Shown: positions 21,528 to 30,046 of the stretch, one piece after another
Layout: each line of letters opens with the position of its first letter
How positions within the stretch are numbered: position 1 is the stretch's first letter
NCBI GenBank assembly: GCA_002838815.1
Contig: LQGW01000044.1
Location: 1-33,101, forward strand
Direction of reading: 5' to 3'
DNA length: 33,101 nucleotides
Source of the DNA: Clostridiaceae bacterium JG1575
GTDB taxonomy: Bacteria > Bacillota > Clostridia > Clostridiales > Clostridiaceae
Made by a program: the position numbers and the translations under genes
The notes under the pieces: generated by a model
What the model was told of the DNA's origin: nothing
The model's database searches: none
What the model saw: only the letters and a program-made list of their open reading frames with translations

Positions 21528-23009
21528 ATGACGGATCCAACCATTCTGGGACCCACCATCCCGGGCAAAAAATATGATGCATTTACGGACCTTTCGGAGT
21601 TTATCCAGGCCCATGATCTGCATTTTGAAATGTACAACACCAAAACCAGGACCATTGAAGAATTCCACCCGATCACGCCCCAAACGGTGGGACTTTATAC
21701 CTGCGGCCCGACGGTGTATAAAGATGCTCACATCGGCAATCTGCGCACCTACATCTCTGAAGACATCCTAAAAAAAGCCCTGATGCTCTACGGCTACACC
21801 GTAAAGCACGTGATGAACATCACCGATGTCGGCCATTTAACCGATGATGCCGATGAGGGGGACGATAAGATGGAGCGTTCGGCGAAGGAACTGGGCTTAG
21901 ATGCCTGGCACTTGGCCAAAATTTATTTCGATAAATTCCGTCAGGACTTTGAGTCCCTCAACTGCATGGACCCCACGCTTTGGGCCTCCGCGGCAGGGCA
22001 CATACCAGAACAGATTCGGATCATTCAAGGCCTAGAAGAAAAAGGCTTTACCTACACCACCGCGGACGGCGTGTATTTTGATACGGCGAAGTTTCCGCAG
22101 TATGCGCAGTTTGGCCAACTGGATGTGGAAAATCTCCAAGGCGGCGCCCGAGTCGCGCTCTCCGATGAAAAACACAGCGTCACGGACTTTGCGCTTTGGA
22201 AGTTCTCCCGCCCGGATGAACGCCGACAAATGGAGTGGGACTCCCCTTGGGGCAAAGGCTTCCCGGGCTGGCACTTAGAATGCTCGGCGCTTTCATTAAA
22301 GTATTTGGGAGAACGCCTGGATATTCACGCCGGAGGAACCGACCATATCAAGGTCCACCACACCAATGAGATCGCCCAATCGGAATCCTTCCTCGGGCAC
22401 CCTTGGTGTAATTATTGGTTCCATGCAGAATTTTTGGTGCTCCAAGGCAATGTTAAAATGAGCAAATCCTCGGACAATTTCCTCACCGTTACCTCCCTTA
22501 AAAAGGAAGGCTACGATCCCTTGGATTATCGCTATTTTTGCCTTAATGCAAACTATGCCAAACAACTGACCTTCTCTTGGGAAGCCATGGATGCGGCCCG
22601 CACCTCCTACCAGCGGCTCAAAAAGCGTATGTTGGAGCTGAAAAAGAGCGCCCAAGGCGCCCGGGGGTCCTGGAATGACGCATATCTTTTGGCCTTCTTT
22701 ACACCCATCTTCCACGATCTGAACGTTTCGAAATCCTTAGGAGTTCTTTGGAACCTCTTAAAAGATGAAGCGGTGAGCGACGCCGACAAATACGCCACAG
22801 CCCTGATTTTTGATGAACTCTTAACCCTTGGCTTAAAGGATCTCAAAGAGGAGCGCAAAGAACTCCCCCAAGAGGTTCTGGACCTCATCCAAGAGCGCGA
22901 TGGGGCCCGCAAAAATAAAGATTACGCCGCCTCCGACCGCTTAAGAGATGCCCTGGTTGCCTTGGGCTATACGGTCAAAGACACCAAGGAAGGCACTCAA
23001 GTCGAGTAA
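21528..23009 (+). CDS. cysS: Cysteinyl-tRNA synthetase
   Basis: 493 aa. ATG 21528 has AGGAGGG about 10 nt upstream. It is a class I synthetase with zinc ligands including Cys59 (YTCGPTVY), Cys252 (WHLECSA) and the HHTNE site (277-281), HIGN (68-71) and KMSKS (310-314). It charges tRNA-Cys. It is slightly long for the family: about 34 residues precede the usual opening MYNTKTRTIEEF. That extension appears real because only the upstream ATG has a ribosome binding site. It is single-gene, with an extended -10 promoter, a possible leader attenuator and a strong terminator. Confidence 0.95.
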   Translation: MTDPTILGPTIPGKKYDAFTDLSEFIQAHDLHFEMYNTKTRTIEEFHPITPQTVGLYTCGPTVYKDAHIGNLRTYISEDILKKALMLYGYTVKHVMNITDVGHLTDDADEGDDKMERSAKELGLDAWHLAKIYFDKFRQDFESLNCMDPTLWASAAGHIPEQIRIIQGLEEKGFTYTTADGVYFDTAKFPQYAQFGQLDVENLQGGARVALSDEKHSVTDFALWKFSRPDERRQMEWDSPWGKGFPGWHLECSALSLKYLGERLDIHAGGTDHIKVHHTNEIAQSESFLGHPWCNYWFHAEFLVLQGNVKMSKSSDNFLTVTSLKKEGYDPLDYRYFCLNANYAKQLTFSWEAMDAARTSYQRLKKRMLELKKSAQGARGSWNDAYLLAFFTPIFHDLNVSKSLGVLWNLLKDEAVSDADKYATALIFDELLTLGLKDLKEERKELPQEVLDLIQERDGARKNKDYAASDRLRDALVALGYTVKDTKEGTQVE

Positions 23010-23034
23010 GCCTCTTTGGCCGCTCCCTCCAAAT

Positions 23035-23074
23035 AAGAAACGCCCCCTGCAAAAGACGGGGACGTTTCTTTTTT
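23035..23074. terminator. Terminator between cysS and the unknown membrane protein
   Basis: AAGAAACG-C-CCCC pairs with GGGG-A-CGTTTCTT (stem to 23070) and is followed by TTTT. It probably serves both convergent genes; the opposite strand also has a short T-rich exit. Confidence 0.85.
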
Positions 23075-23083
23075 GGGGGGAGC

Positions 23084-23908
23084 TTATTTCTTCTTGGGCA
23101 GCGTATAGTTGTGATTGTAAGTAAACTCAAAGTACTGTTCCATCGTTTGATAGAGTCCGGGGATTTCCTCCCCCTTTTTCAAGGCGTCCGCATTTTTTTG
23201 AAGGAAGGAGAAGAGATCTCCTTTTAAAAGCTCTTCTTTCAAAAAGACGTACTGTTTGGCTTCTTTTCGATCCCTGGTGAACGCTAGAGTCAATCCCGAT
23301 AATCCGTAATCCTTTTGCTTCAAGCATTCAGAGACGATTTGGGCATACTTTAGGACGTTTTCGCTGGAGCCTTCGTCCAGGATGTCAATGGTGGTATAAA
23401 ATGGCTTCACCTTGCCCAGCCGGAAGGGTTCATCCAAGGCCACCATTTGACCGGCCCCTTCCCCAAAACGCCCCATAACGCGCAGCAGCTTTTCACCCAT
23501 TTTGGGCGCCAAAGCGTCATAGAGCGCATCATCGGTACTCATGGCAAACCGCCGCAGCGTTCCTGGTTTTTCTTTTAAGGCCCGTTCATAAAGATATTCA
23601 ATGGCTTGTGGATTGTAGTCCCCGGGCGGAAGGTCCGAGGAGATGACCAGATCCTTATGCACCGTGGATTGAAAGGACGCCACGAAGGTCAAGCCATGAC
23701 GCTCCGCCCCCAAAACGATGAAATGATCCTTAGGATATTCCTTGTTGATTTGATCGGCGATGCCCTGGGCCTGACGATGCGTCCAATAGGGAATCCCCAC
23801 CGTCACGATGAGGACAATGAGGACGACAAATAAAGCAATCCCCAAATATGTTTTTTGTTTCAACGTCAGCTCTTCCCTGCGTTTTTTTCTCTTTGATTCT
23901 AAGTTCAA
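23084..23908 (-). CDS. Single-span membrane protein, unknown function
   Basis: 274 aa from a TTG at 23908. Evidence for this start is AAGGGAGGAG 8 nt upstream and a TATAAT (23937-23942) that overlaps the only nearby in-frame ATG (23938), so the longer frame cannot be translated from this promoter. A very basic N-terminus (SKRKKRREE) precedes one membrane helix (about 20-42), then a 230-residue mostly soluble domain, outside by the positive-inside rule. It has no cysteine pair, repeats or motif that I can name, and one Cys near KYAQIVSECLKQKDYG. A FlgN-, lipoprotein- or peptidase-like role cannot be argued. It is monocistronic and convergent with cysS. Confidence 0.72.
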   Translation of the reverse strand: MNLESKRKKRREELTLKQKTYLGIALFVVLIVLIVTVGIPYWTHRQAQGIADQINKEYPKDHFIVLGAERHGLTFVASFQSTVHKDLVISSDLPPGDYNPQAIEYLYERALKEKPGTLRRFAMSTDDALYDALAPKMGEKLLRVMGRFGEGAGQMVALDEPFRLGKVKPFYTTIDILDEGSSENVLKYAQIVSECLKQKDYGLSGLTLAFTRDRKEAKQYVFLKEELLKGDLFSFLQKNADALKKGEEIPGLYQTMEQYFEFTYNHNYTLPKKK

Positions 23909-23936
23909 TGGATTCTCCTCCCTTTGCACAAGCACC

Positions 23937-23942
23937 ATTATA
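23937..23942 (-). promoter_or_regulatory. -10 of the unknown membrane protein gene
   Basis: Minus-strand TATAAT preceded by TG, with a weak -35 (TTCGTT, 23960-23965) at 17 nt. The leader would be about 20 nt, which fits the TTG start at 23908. Confidence 0.5.
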
Positions 23943-24278
23943 CATGGCACCGTTAAAAAAACGAACCCCTCGAGATCGAAAGTACTGGCGATCCTTTCAG
24001 GGGCTGTTGATGACGCCTGAAGTAGAGCCTCGGAAGGAGGAAGGAGGCGCCCGGCCCCCCTTTTGAAGCCGTCAATCCCCCTTCCAGGAGATTTTTTCAA
24101 GACGCCTTCACGCCATTGACTCTCCAAAGACACGATTTCCTTACCTTCCTGCGGTTCCATCATTAGGGGCTTTAAGGGGTTCTTTGCTGAAACGTCCTAA
24201 AAAAGCTCATCGAGTTTCTACTGACAGAGCTTCTCCCCAACTGTAGTTCCGTTTCCCAATCCGGAAAAGCACCCCCCC

Positions 24279-24315
24279 AAAAAATGAGATCCCTCTTGAC
24301 GTTACGATCTCATTT
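24279..24315 (-). terminator. Intrinsic terminator of the candidate RNA
   Basis: Minus-strand AAATGAGATC / GATCTCATTT, perfect 10-bp stem (24282-24291 / 24306-24315), with six T at the exit (A run 24279-24284). No leftward gene ends within 470 bp upstream, which is what points to an unannotated transcript. Confidence 0.8.
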
Positions 24316-24527
24316 GATGCCGAAAAACTCCACTAGGCTCGACTTTGGGGATGGACCGCTCGCAGCGCGAGCCTTCTTTTACGAAGTCTTAAAAGGCAGG
24401 ACCCCGTTGCCGTTGAAGGCATCGGGACAACGCCCATGGAATTCAAGCTTTCGATGTTTTTTAGATTCCAGGAGTTGGGATCCTTAATGGGCTTTGTGAT
24501 CGGATCCTTTTGGCCCTAGGGAATGTT
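24279..24527 (-). ncRNA. Candidate structured non-coding RNA, about 250 nt
   Basis: A leftward transcription unit with no protein. A promoter-like TACAAT (24533-24538) lies just upstream, and an intrinsic terminator (24279-24315) ends it. The 5' strand 24513-24531 can pair with 24322-24338 near the 3' end: GGAAAAC with GTTTTTC, TCC with GGA, CTAGG with CCTAG plus one more pair, 16 pairs with small bulges, closing about 170 nt. The first bases of this helix may precede the transcript start. Inner hairpins are TGGAAT/ATTCCA, GCCTTTTA with TAAAAG-A-AGGC, and GCTCGC/GCGAGC. I saw no SRP (GGAAGCAGC), RNase P (GAGGAAAGTCC) or tmRNA hallmarks. 6S or raiA-type RNA remains possible. Confidence 0.5.
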
Positions 24528-24532
24528 TTCCT

Positions 24533-24561
24533 ATTGTAACGCCAAAGGAGCGTTGCAAGAA
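24533..24561 (-). promoter_or_regulatory. Candidate promoter of the non-coding RNA
   Basis: Minus-strand TTCTTG (24556-24561), a 17-nt spacer and TACAAT (24533-24538). It is overlapped by an inverted repeat TTGTAACGC/GCGTTGCAA (24534-24558) that could be an operator. Confidence 0.4.
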
Positions 24562-24793
24562 GCGCTGATTCATTCCCAAATTCAGGAGCCATCCCTCATC
24601 GATCATCGTCCACGAACCCCGCCCCGCCAAAGAACCAAGGGCCGCCCAATCCTTGGACGGCCCACTCTCGTGCAATGGATGCAGTTTTTGAGTCCAGCCG
24701 ATTGTGACCCCTGCGCTGCTGAACGGTTGAGGGAGCCTTGGATGGTTCCCCAGGACCTAAGCTTCAAACATCCGCTGGGATCCTGAGAGCTCT
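24562..24793. other. Intergenic stretch downstream of lysS
   Basis: No convincing gene. It holds one GC-rich hairpin at 24639-24663 (minus strand GGGCCGTCC / GGGCGGCCC, nine pairs including one G-T) followed by a T-rich but broken tract, the probable end of the lysS transcript. Confidence 0.5.
24639..24663 (-). terminator. Probable lysS terminator hairpin
   Basis: Nine-pair stem with a 7-nt loop, then TTGGTTCTTTGG. The T tract is weak, so termination may be incomplete. Confidence 0.5.
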
Positions 24794-26323
24794 CTACTTA
24801 TCGGTGGGAAGGGCCTTCATGGTCGGGAATAAGATCACGTCCCGAATCGACGCAGCGTCCGTAAGGAACATAATGATGCGATCCACACCGATACCCAGTC
24901 CGCCCGTTGGCGGCATGCCGGTTTCCAGGGCTGACATAAAGTCCTCATCAATGACGTAGGCTTCGTCGTCCCCCAGATCCCGCTCTCTGGATTGCTGTTC
25001 AAAGCGCTGGCGCTGAACGATGGGATCGTTGAGTTCGGAGTAAGCGTTGCAGATCTCTGAGGCATTGATGAACCCTTCGAACCGCTCGGTTAATTCCGGA
25101 TTGCCGCGCTTTCCCTTGGTCAACGGGGATATTTCCACGGGGTAATCCATCACCAAGGTGGGCTGAATGAGCTTTTTTTCTGCGTATTTTTCAAACATCA
25201 AATTGAGGATTTCACCCTTGGTGTACTCTTTGAGGTTCTTTTTAAGCTCCCCTTCCAGGTGATGTTCGGCGATGAGCTTGTGAGCTTCTTCATCAGAGGA
25301 CAGGAGCGAGAAATCCACTCCAGCGTGTTCCTTTACGAGTTCTTGCATGCTGACCCGACGCCACGGCGGCGTTAAGTCGATTTGCGTTCCTTGATAGTCA
25401 ATGACCATGGAACCGGTGACTTCTAACGCTACGGAAGAAATCAAATCCTCCACAAGATCCATCATGTCATGATAATCGGCAAAGGCTTCATAAAGTTCAA
25501 TCATGGTAAACTCAGGATTGTGTTTGTAATCAATCCCTTCGTTGCGGAAGTTTTTACCCATGTCGTAGACTTTTTCAAAGCCCGCCACAATGCACCGCTT
25601 CAGATATAATTCTGTGGCGATGCGCAGGTACATATCGATGTCTAAGGTGTTGTGGTGGGTGATGAACGGGCGGGCGGCCGCTCCCCCGGCAATGGGCGAT
25701 AAGATGGGGGTCTCCACCTCAAGGTAGCCTCGTTGGTCCAAATAGCGCCGGATGCCTGAAAGAATGCGGCTGCGCTTTATAAAGGTGTCCTTGACGTCGG
25801 GATTGGCAATAATGTCCACTTCCCGGCGACGGTACCGAAGATCCGGATCCTTCAGACCATGCCATTTATCCGGCAGTGGCTTTACGGATTTGCTGATGAG
25901 CTCATAGCCGGAGACCTTCACTGAGAGTTCTCCGGTTTTCGTGGTGAAGGGGATGCCCGTCACGGAAAGCCAATCGCCAAGATCCAGTGTTTTGAAGAAT
26001 TTTAAAGCCTCTTCCCCCACCTGATCCAGCTTCACGAAAAGCTGGATCTTGCCGTCCCGATCGTAGAGGTCGGCAAAGATCACTTTACCTTGTCCGCGTT
26101 TGGACATGAGCCGGCCGGCGATGGTGACGGTCGTCTCCTGAAGCTCTTCGTAATGGTCCCGAATTCCTTGGGACGTATGGGTTCTTTGGACTTTATATAC
26201 CTGGAAAGGGTCTTTGCCTTCTTTTTGAAGGGCGCTGAGTTTGTCCCGGCGCAGTCCTTCCTGCTCGGACAAATGAGCTTCAAGCTCCTTAAGATCCAGA
26301 TCCTTTAATTCTTCATTGGCCAC
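24794..26323 (-). CDS. lysS: Lysyl-tRNA synthetase, class II
   Basis: 509 aa, typical length. Start is GTG 26323 with AGAGGTG about 8 nt upstream. An N-terminal OB-fold anticodon domain (about 60-165, VTIAGRLMSKRGQGKVIFADL) is followed by the class II core with motif 2 KNFRNEGIDYKHNPEFTMIE and motif 3 GLGIGVDRIIMFLTD. It charges tRNA-Lys. It sits 81 bp behind greA with no promoter visible between them, a gene order common in Bacillota, so the two are probably one operon. The hairpin at 26373-26398 between them may process or attenuate the message. Confidence 0.96.
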   Translation of the reverse strand: MANEELKDLDLKELEAHLSEQEGLRRDKLSALQKEGKDPFQVYKVQRTHTSQGIRDHYEELQETTVTIAGRLMSKRGQGKVIFADLYDRDGKIQLFVKLDQVGEEALKFFKTLDLGDWLSVTGIPFTTKTGELSVKVSGYELISKSVKPLPDKWHGLKDPDLRYRRREVDIIANPDVKDTFIKRSRILSGIRRYLDQRGYLEVETPILSPIAGGAAARPFITHHNTLDIDMYLRIATELYLKRCIVAGFEKVYDMGKNFRNEGIDYKHNPEFTMIELYEAFADYHDMMDLVEDLISSVALEVTGSMVIDYQGTQIDLTPPWRRVSMQELVKEHAGVDFSLLSSDEEAHKLIAEHHLEGELKKNLKEYTKGEILNLMFEKYAEKKLIQPTLVMDYPVEISPLTKGKRGNPELTERFEGFINASEICNAYSELNDPIVQRQRFEQQSRERDLGDDEAYVIDEDFMSALETGMPPTGGLGIGVDRIIMFLTDAASIRDVILFPTMKALPTDK

Positions 26324-26372
26324 AATTACACCTCTGTCTTTCTTCTATTTCGATGGGCTGCTATAAATGGGG

Positions 26373-26398
26373 GGAGCTCCCCGTAGGATGGGAGCTCC
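26373..26398. repeat. Hairpin between greA and lysS
   Basis: GGAGCTCCC / GGGAGCTCC, perfect 9-bp arms with an 8-nt loop. On the plus strand a T5 run follows, but no rightward gene precedes it. On the coding (minus) strand it lacks a T tract, so it should not fully block greA-lysS read-through. Confidence 0.6.
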
Positions 26399-26404
26399 TT
26401 TTTC

Positions 26405-26884
26405 TTACTTGCTGATGGATAAAATCTTAAACTTCATAAGACCTAAAGGCGTCTGCACCTCGACCACTTGGTTGCGCTTTTTGCCCATAAGGGCCGACCC
26501 CACCGGGCTGAGGTTTGAGATTTTATTATTCATCGGATCGGCTTCAGCGGTTCCCACAATTTGATACTCCACCGTTTCATCTTCAAAATAATCTTTGACC
26601 TTAACGCGGCTGCCCACGCTGACCATTCCCTTGGGAATGTCTTCCTCATCCACCACCGAGGTATTGCGCAAGATGGTCTCCAGTTCCAAAATACGACTTT
26701 CCACGACGCCTTGTTCGTTTTTGGCTTCTGTGTATTCCGCATTTTCAGAGAGGTCTCCGAAGTCTCTGGCTATTTTAATTTTTTCCGTGATTTCTTTGCG
26801 CTTGACCAATTTCAATTCGCTCAGTTCCGCTTCAAGCCGGTCCAATCCTTCTTTGGTCATGACGTGTTTCATGTTTTCTGTCAT
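26405..26884 (-). CDS. greA: Transcription elongation factor GreA
   Basis: 159 aa. The start is set at ATG 26884 because GAGGG lies about 6 nt upstream; the ATG two codons earlier (26890) directly abuts that site. An N-terminal antiparallel coiled coil (about 10-78) carries the acidic tip [11 protein letters not shown] with Asp44 and Glu47, the residues that enter the RNA polymerase secondary channel and promote transcript cleavage. The C-terminal FKBP-like domain includes [10 protein letters not shown] and [19 protein letters not shown]. It rescues backtracked polymerase. It is transcribed from a strong promoter at 27023-27051 with a structured leader. Confidence 0.96.
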   Translation of the reverse strand: MTENMKHVMTKEGLDRLEAELSELKLVKRKEITEKIKIARDFGDLSENAEYTEAKNEQGVVESRILELETILRNTSVVDEEDIPKGMVSVGSRVKVKDYFEDETVEYQIVGTAEADPMNNKISNLSPVGSALMGKKRNQVVEVQTPLGLMKFKILSISK

Positions 26885-26985
26885 CTTCATCCCTCAATTT
26901 AATAATATGATCATTTGATGGGGAAATGCCCCGTGGATTCATGGAAACGACGCCCCTTCGGGCTCATCCCTTTGGAAATAAGGAC

Positions 26986-27014
26986 CATCCTGAAGGGCGC
27001 GCCATTTCAGGATG
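26986..27014 (-). repeat. Hairpin at the 5' end of the greA message
   Basis: CATCCTGAA / TTCAGGATG, perfect 9-bp arms with an 11-nt loop (minus strand loop ATGGCGCGCCC). It begins at about +2 of the greA transcript and also lies 50 bp downstream of dusB, so it could stabilise one mRNA or end the other. Confidence 0.6.
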
Positions 27015-27022
27015 TTTCGCCT

Positions 27023-27051
27023 ATTATAGAAGAATCGTCTAATTAAGTCAA
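27023..27051 (-). promoter_or_regulatory. Strong promoter of greA-lysS
   Basis: Minus-strand TTGACT (27046-27051), a 17-nt spacer and TATAAT (27023-27028), 11 of 12 to consensus. Transcription should start near 27016, giving a leader of about 130 nt. Confidence 0.85.
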
Positions 27052-27061
27052 ACCAAGCGGA

Positions 27062-28057
27062 TCAATCCAGAGGACCTTGAGCTTGCAGCTGCTCTTGAAA
27101 AGCCGCCAAAATCGCCCAAACTTCTTCTTGGGTCAGGGCCGCATTAATCGCTTCCTTCGTTTTGCAGGCAAAGGGCAGCCCCTTGAGATACCAGGCAAAG
27201 TGCTTTCTCATCTCCCGAACGGCCACAGGCTCCGGCAAATCCTCCATGAGCCCCGCCAGATGGCGCCGGGCCAAATCCAAACGCTCTTGCACCGTGGGCC
27301 GCTGCTCGGGCTCCCCTCTTAGACGTGCCTTGATCTGCTGAAAGATCCAGGGGTTGCCAAGAGCCCCTCGAGCCACCATAATACCCGCCGCACCCGTCTT
27401 TTGCCAAAGGGACTGGGCGTCCAAAGCGCTAAAAATGTCGCCATTGGCCACGACGGGAATCGACACCGCCTCTCGAACCTTTTTGATAATCCCTCGATCG
27501 CTGACCCCCGCATAAAACTGGTCGCGGTATCGCCCATGCACCGTGACCATGCAAGCGCCCGCCTCCTCCATCAAAAGGGCAAAGTCCACCGCGGTTTCTT
27601 CGCCCAGCGCAAAGCCCCGACGGAACTTGCAGGTTACAGGCTTGGAGGAAGCCCGGCGCACCTCTTGAAGAATTCTAGCGGCTTGATGGGGCTCTCGCAT
27701 GAGCGCGGCTCCTTCGCCATTTTTCACGATTTTAGGAGCCGGGCAGCCCATATTGATGTCGATGAGCACCACGCTGGGATCGTCGTTGAAGGTTTCCGCA
27801 ATTTTGGCGAGGACCAGGGGGTCGCGGCCAAATAGTTGCACTGCCACCTCTTGTTGCTCGGGAGCAAGGCGCAAAAGGGTTTTGGTTTTTTTGCTGTTCA
27901 TGGTCAAGGCCTTGGCGCTGACCATTTCCGTATACGTTAAATCCGCCCCCATCGTGGTGAGAATGCCCCGATACGCCCGATCGGTGACCCCTGCTAGGGG
28001 CGCCATCAATATGGGACCGATGACCTTTGTTGGTGTTAGTTGGATGGGGGAAATCAT
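27062..28057 (-). CDS. dusB: tRNA-dihydrouridine synthase, DusB type
   Basis: 331 aa. ATG 28057 has GGAGG 7 nt upstream. It is an FMN-dependent TIM barrel that reduces uridines in the tRNA D-loop. Evidence is the opening IGPILMAPLAGVTDRAYR (13-30), YTEMVSAKAL, the catalytic loop DINMGCPAPKIVKNGEGAALM with Cys105, the tRNA/FMN-site VTVHGR and GIMVARGALGNPW. The C-terminal helical domain (about 250-331) is complete. It has its own TTGACA promoter with a leader hairpin. The stop lies just beyond the greA promoter. Confidence 0.95.
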   Translation of the reverse strand: MISPIQLTPTKVIGPILMAPLAGVTDRAYRGILTTMGADLTYTEMVSAKALTMNSKKTKTLLRLAPEQQEVAVQLFGRDPLVLAKIAETFNDDPSVVLIDINMGCPAPKIVKNGEGAALMREPHQAARILQEVRRASSKPVTCKFRRGFALGEETAVDFALLMEEAGACMVTVHGRYRDQFYAGVSDRGIIKKVREAVSIPVVANGDIFSALDAQSLWQKTGAAGIMVARGALGNPWIFQQIKARLRGEPEQRPTVQERLDLARRHLAGLMEDLPEPVAVREMRKHFAWYLKGLPFACKTKEAINAALTQEEVWAILAAFQEQLQAQGPLD

Positions 28058-28094
28058 GAAGGGCCTCCAGTGTTTCGATGGGATTCAATAATCA

Positions 28095-28120
28095 AAGAGC
28101 AGCATCGTACGGCTGCTCTT
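28095..28120 (-). repeat. Leader hairpin of dusB
   Basis: AAGAGCAGC / GCTGCTCTT, perfect 9-bp arms with an 8-nt loop, in the 5' leader about 40 nt before the start codon. A short interrupted T tract follows, so a weak attenuator is possible. Confidence 0.5.
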
Positions 28121-28157
28121 CACTTTTGCATCTTGCATTGTTATGGGATTCCTTTTT

Positions 28158-28185
28158 ATTGTAGCGTTCCGATGCATTTTGTCAA
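28158..28185 (-). promoter_or_regulatory. Promoter of dusB
   Basis: Minus-strand TTGACA (28180-28185), a 16-nt spacer and TACAAT (28158-28163), 11 of 12 to consensus. The leader is about 90 nt. Confidence 0.8.
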
Positions 28186-28213
28186 CCGGCAGCGGCTGAA
28201 AGGGAGCGCCCTG

Positions 28214-28261
28214 AAACCAACAGGTGGGGAAGCTCCACTGGCCTTCCCCACCCGCTGGTTT
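28214..28261 (-). terminator. Terminator hairpin after fhs
   Basis: AAACCA..AGGTGGGGAAG pairs with CTTCCCCACC..TGGTTT, a long stem with a small internal mismatch, 50 bp beyond fhs and ahead of the dusB promoter. T residues after it are sparse. Confidence 0.65.
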
Positions 28262-28310
28262 GAGATGCGTTACCTCTTCAAGGAGGCCTTGCGTCATCCT
28301 CTCTTCGCTT

Positions 28311-29981
28311 CTAGAATAAGCCGACGATCTCTCCCTCGGCAGTGATGTCCATGCGCTCAGCGGCCGGAACCTTCGGCAGCCCCGGCATTACCATGATGTC
28401 GCCGGTGAGTACCACGATGAAGCCGGCGCCATTGGACACACGAACTTCCTTGATGGTGACTTCAAAGCCTTCTGGGCGGCCCAAAAGCGCGGGATTGTCC
28501 GACAAAGAGTACTGGGTCTTGGCCATACAGATGGGCATCTTATCCAAGCCGTTGTCCGTGATTTCCCGGATCTGTTTTTTAGCTGCGGCGGTGAAAATGG
28601 CTTCTTTTCCTCCGTAAATTTCCCGAACGATGGTGTTGACCTTCTCTTCGATGCTGTCATTCACATCGTAGAGAACCTTGTAGCCGGGTTCTCTGGAGTC
28701 CAAAACATCCACAACGACCTTGGCGAGCTCCTCGCCGCCTTCGCCCCCCTTGGCAAAGACATCGGCCAAGGCCACGCGCACGTTGTTCTTTTTGCAGAAT
28801 TCCTCAATGTATTCCAATTCGCTGGGCGCGTCGGTGGCAAAGCGGTTGATGGCCACGATGGGTTCCAAATCAAACTTGCGGATGTTTTCCACTTGCTTTT
28901 CCAAGTTGACGATTCCCTTTTTAAGTGCCTCCACATTCTCTACGCCGTATTCTTCCTTCTTGGCGCCTCCGTGATGCTTGAGAGCGCGGACCGTAGCCAC
29001 GATGACCACTGCCGAAGGTTTCAAATTCGCAAAACGGCACTTAATGTCCAAGAATTTTTCTGCGCCAAGGTCTGCGCCGAAGCCGGCCTCGGTCACCACA
29101 TATTCGCCCATCTTCAAAGCGGCCTTGGTGGCGGCGATGGAGTTGCACCCGTGCGCGATGTTGGCAAAGGGTCCGCCGTGAATGAGGGCGGGCGTATTTT
29201 CAAGCGTTTGGACGATGTTGGGCTGGATGGCGTCCTTCATCAAAAGGGCCACTGCGCCTTGGCAGTTAAGCTCTTTGACAAACACAGGCTTTCCTTCGAG
29301 GTTATACCCCAGCACGATTTCGCCCACGCGGTTCTTCAAATCTTCCAGATCTTCCGAAAGGCACAAGATGGCCATAATTTCAGAGGCTACGGTGATCATG
29401 AAGCCATCCTCACGAACGAATCCGTTGGCTTTTCCGCCCATGCCCACGACCACTTGGCGCAACGCCCGGTCGTTCATGTCCATCACGCGCTTAAAGGTAA
29501 TGCGCCGAGCGTCAATTTGGAGTTTGTTGCCTTGATGGATGTGGTTGTCGATCATGGCGCAGATGAGGTTATTGGCGGAAGTGATGGCATGGAAATCTCC
29601 GGTGAAATGCAGGTTGATGTCTTCCATGGGCACTACCTGAGCATATCCGCCTCCAGCAGCTCCTCCCTTAACCCCGAATACGGGGCCCAAAGAGGGTTCA
29701 CGCAGCGCAATGACCGTTTTCTTGCCGATGCGGTTGAGGGCTTGACCCAAGCCCACGGTGAGGGTGGATTTTCCTTCGCCAGCCGGCGTCGGGTTGATGG
29801 CCGTCACAAGAATCAGCTTGCCGTCTTTTTTGTCTTTGAGCCGTTCAATGGCCTCGGCGTTGATTTTTGCTTTGTATTTTCCATAAAGGTCTAAATCATC
29901 GGGCGAGAGGCCCACCTTCGCGGCGACGTCCACAATGGGTTCCATTTTGGTTTGCTGCGCAATCTGAATGTCTGTTAGCAT
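28311..29981 (-). CDS. fhs: Formate-tetrahydrofolate ligase
   Basis: 556 aa, the normal length. It makes 10-formyl-THF from formate, THF and ATP, feeding purine and formyl-Met synthesis or the methyl branch of acetogenic or glycine metabolism. Visible motifs are [20 protein letters not shown] (P-loop), [23 protein letters not shown] (signature), [12 protein letters not shown], and [18 protein letters not shown] 29981 is about 12 nt from AGGAGG; a five-codon mini-frame begins closer to that site (29975-29992). It lies 65 bp behind a thioesterase gene with no promoter visible between. Confidence 0.97.
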   Translation of the reverse strand: MLTDIQIAQQTKMEPIVDVAAKVGLSPDDLDLYGKYKAKINAEAIERLKDKKDGKLILVTAINPTPAGEGKSTLTVGLGQALNRIGKKTVIALREPSLGPVFGVKGGAAGGGYAQVVPMEDINLHFTGDFHAITSANNLICAMIDNHIHQGNKLQIDARRITFKRVMDMNDRALRQVVVGMGGKANGFVREDGFMITVASEIMAILCLSEDLEDLKNRVGEIVLGYNLEGKPVFVKELNCQGAVALLMKDAIQPNIVQTLENTPALIHGGPFANIAHGCNSIAATKAALKMGEYVVTEAGFGADLGAEKFLDIKCRFANLKPSAVVIVATVRALKHHGGAKKEEYGVENVEALKKGIVNLEKQVENIRKFDLEPIVAINRFATDAPSELEYIEEFCKKNNVRVALADVFAKGGEGGEELAKVVVDVLDSREPGYKVLYDVNDSIEEKVNTIVREIYGGKEAIFTAAAKKQIREITDNGLDKMPICMAKTQYSLSDNPALLGRPEGFEVTIKEVRVSNGAGFIVVLTGDIMVMPGLPKVPAAERMDITAEGEIVGLF

Positions 29982-29992
29982 GTTTGTTTCAT
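29975..29992 (-). other. Mini-ORF overlapping the fhs start
   Basis: ATG AAA CAA ACA TGC TAA encodes MKQTC. It sits 0-2 nt after AGGAGGA, too near for an ideal start, while its stop overlaps the fhs ATG region in another frame. If translated, it would compete with or feed ribosomes to fhs. Confidence 0.3.
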
Positions 29993-30046
29993 TCCTCCTT
30001 GAGCGTTCGGTTGGTGATATGGCAAAAGCATGAAGTCCGAATAGAA

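Noticed and set aside
24279-24527. SRP RNA, RNase P RNA or tmRNA
   Set aside because: Their invariant core sequences are absent. 6S and raiA-type RNA could not be excluded by eye.
24284-24786. Short rightward open frames in the lysS downstream gap
   Set aside because: They have no ribosome binding sites, no recognisable protein features, and overlap hairpins and a terminator.
28893-29894. Rightward 333-codon frame opposite fhs
   Set aside because: It is an antisense shadow; its His/Asp/Val-rich composition reflects fhs codons.
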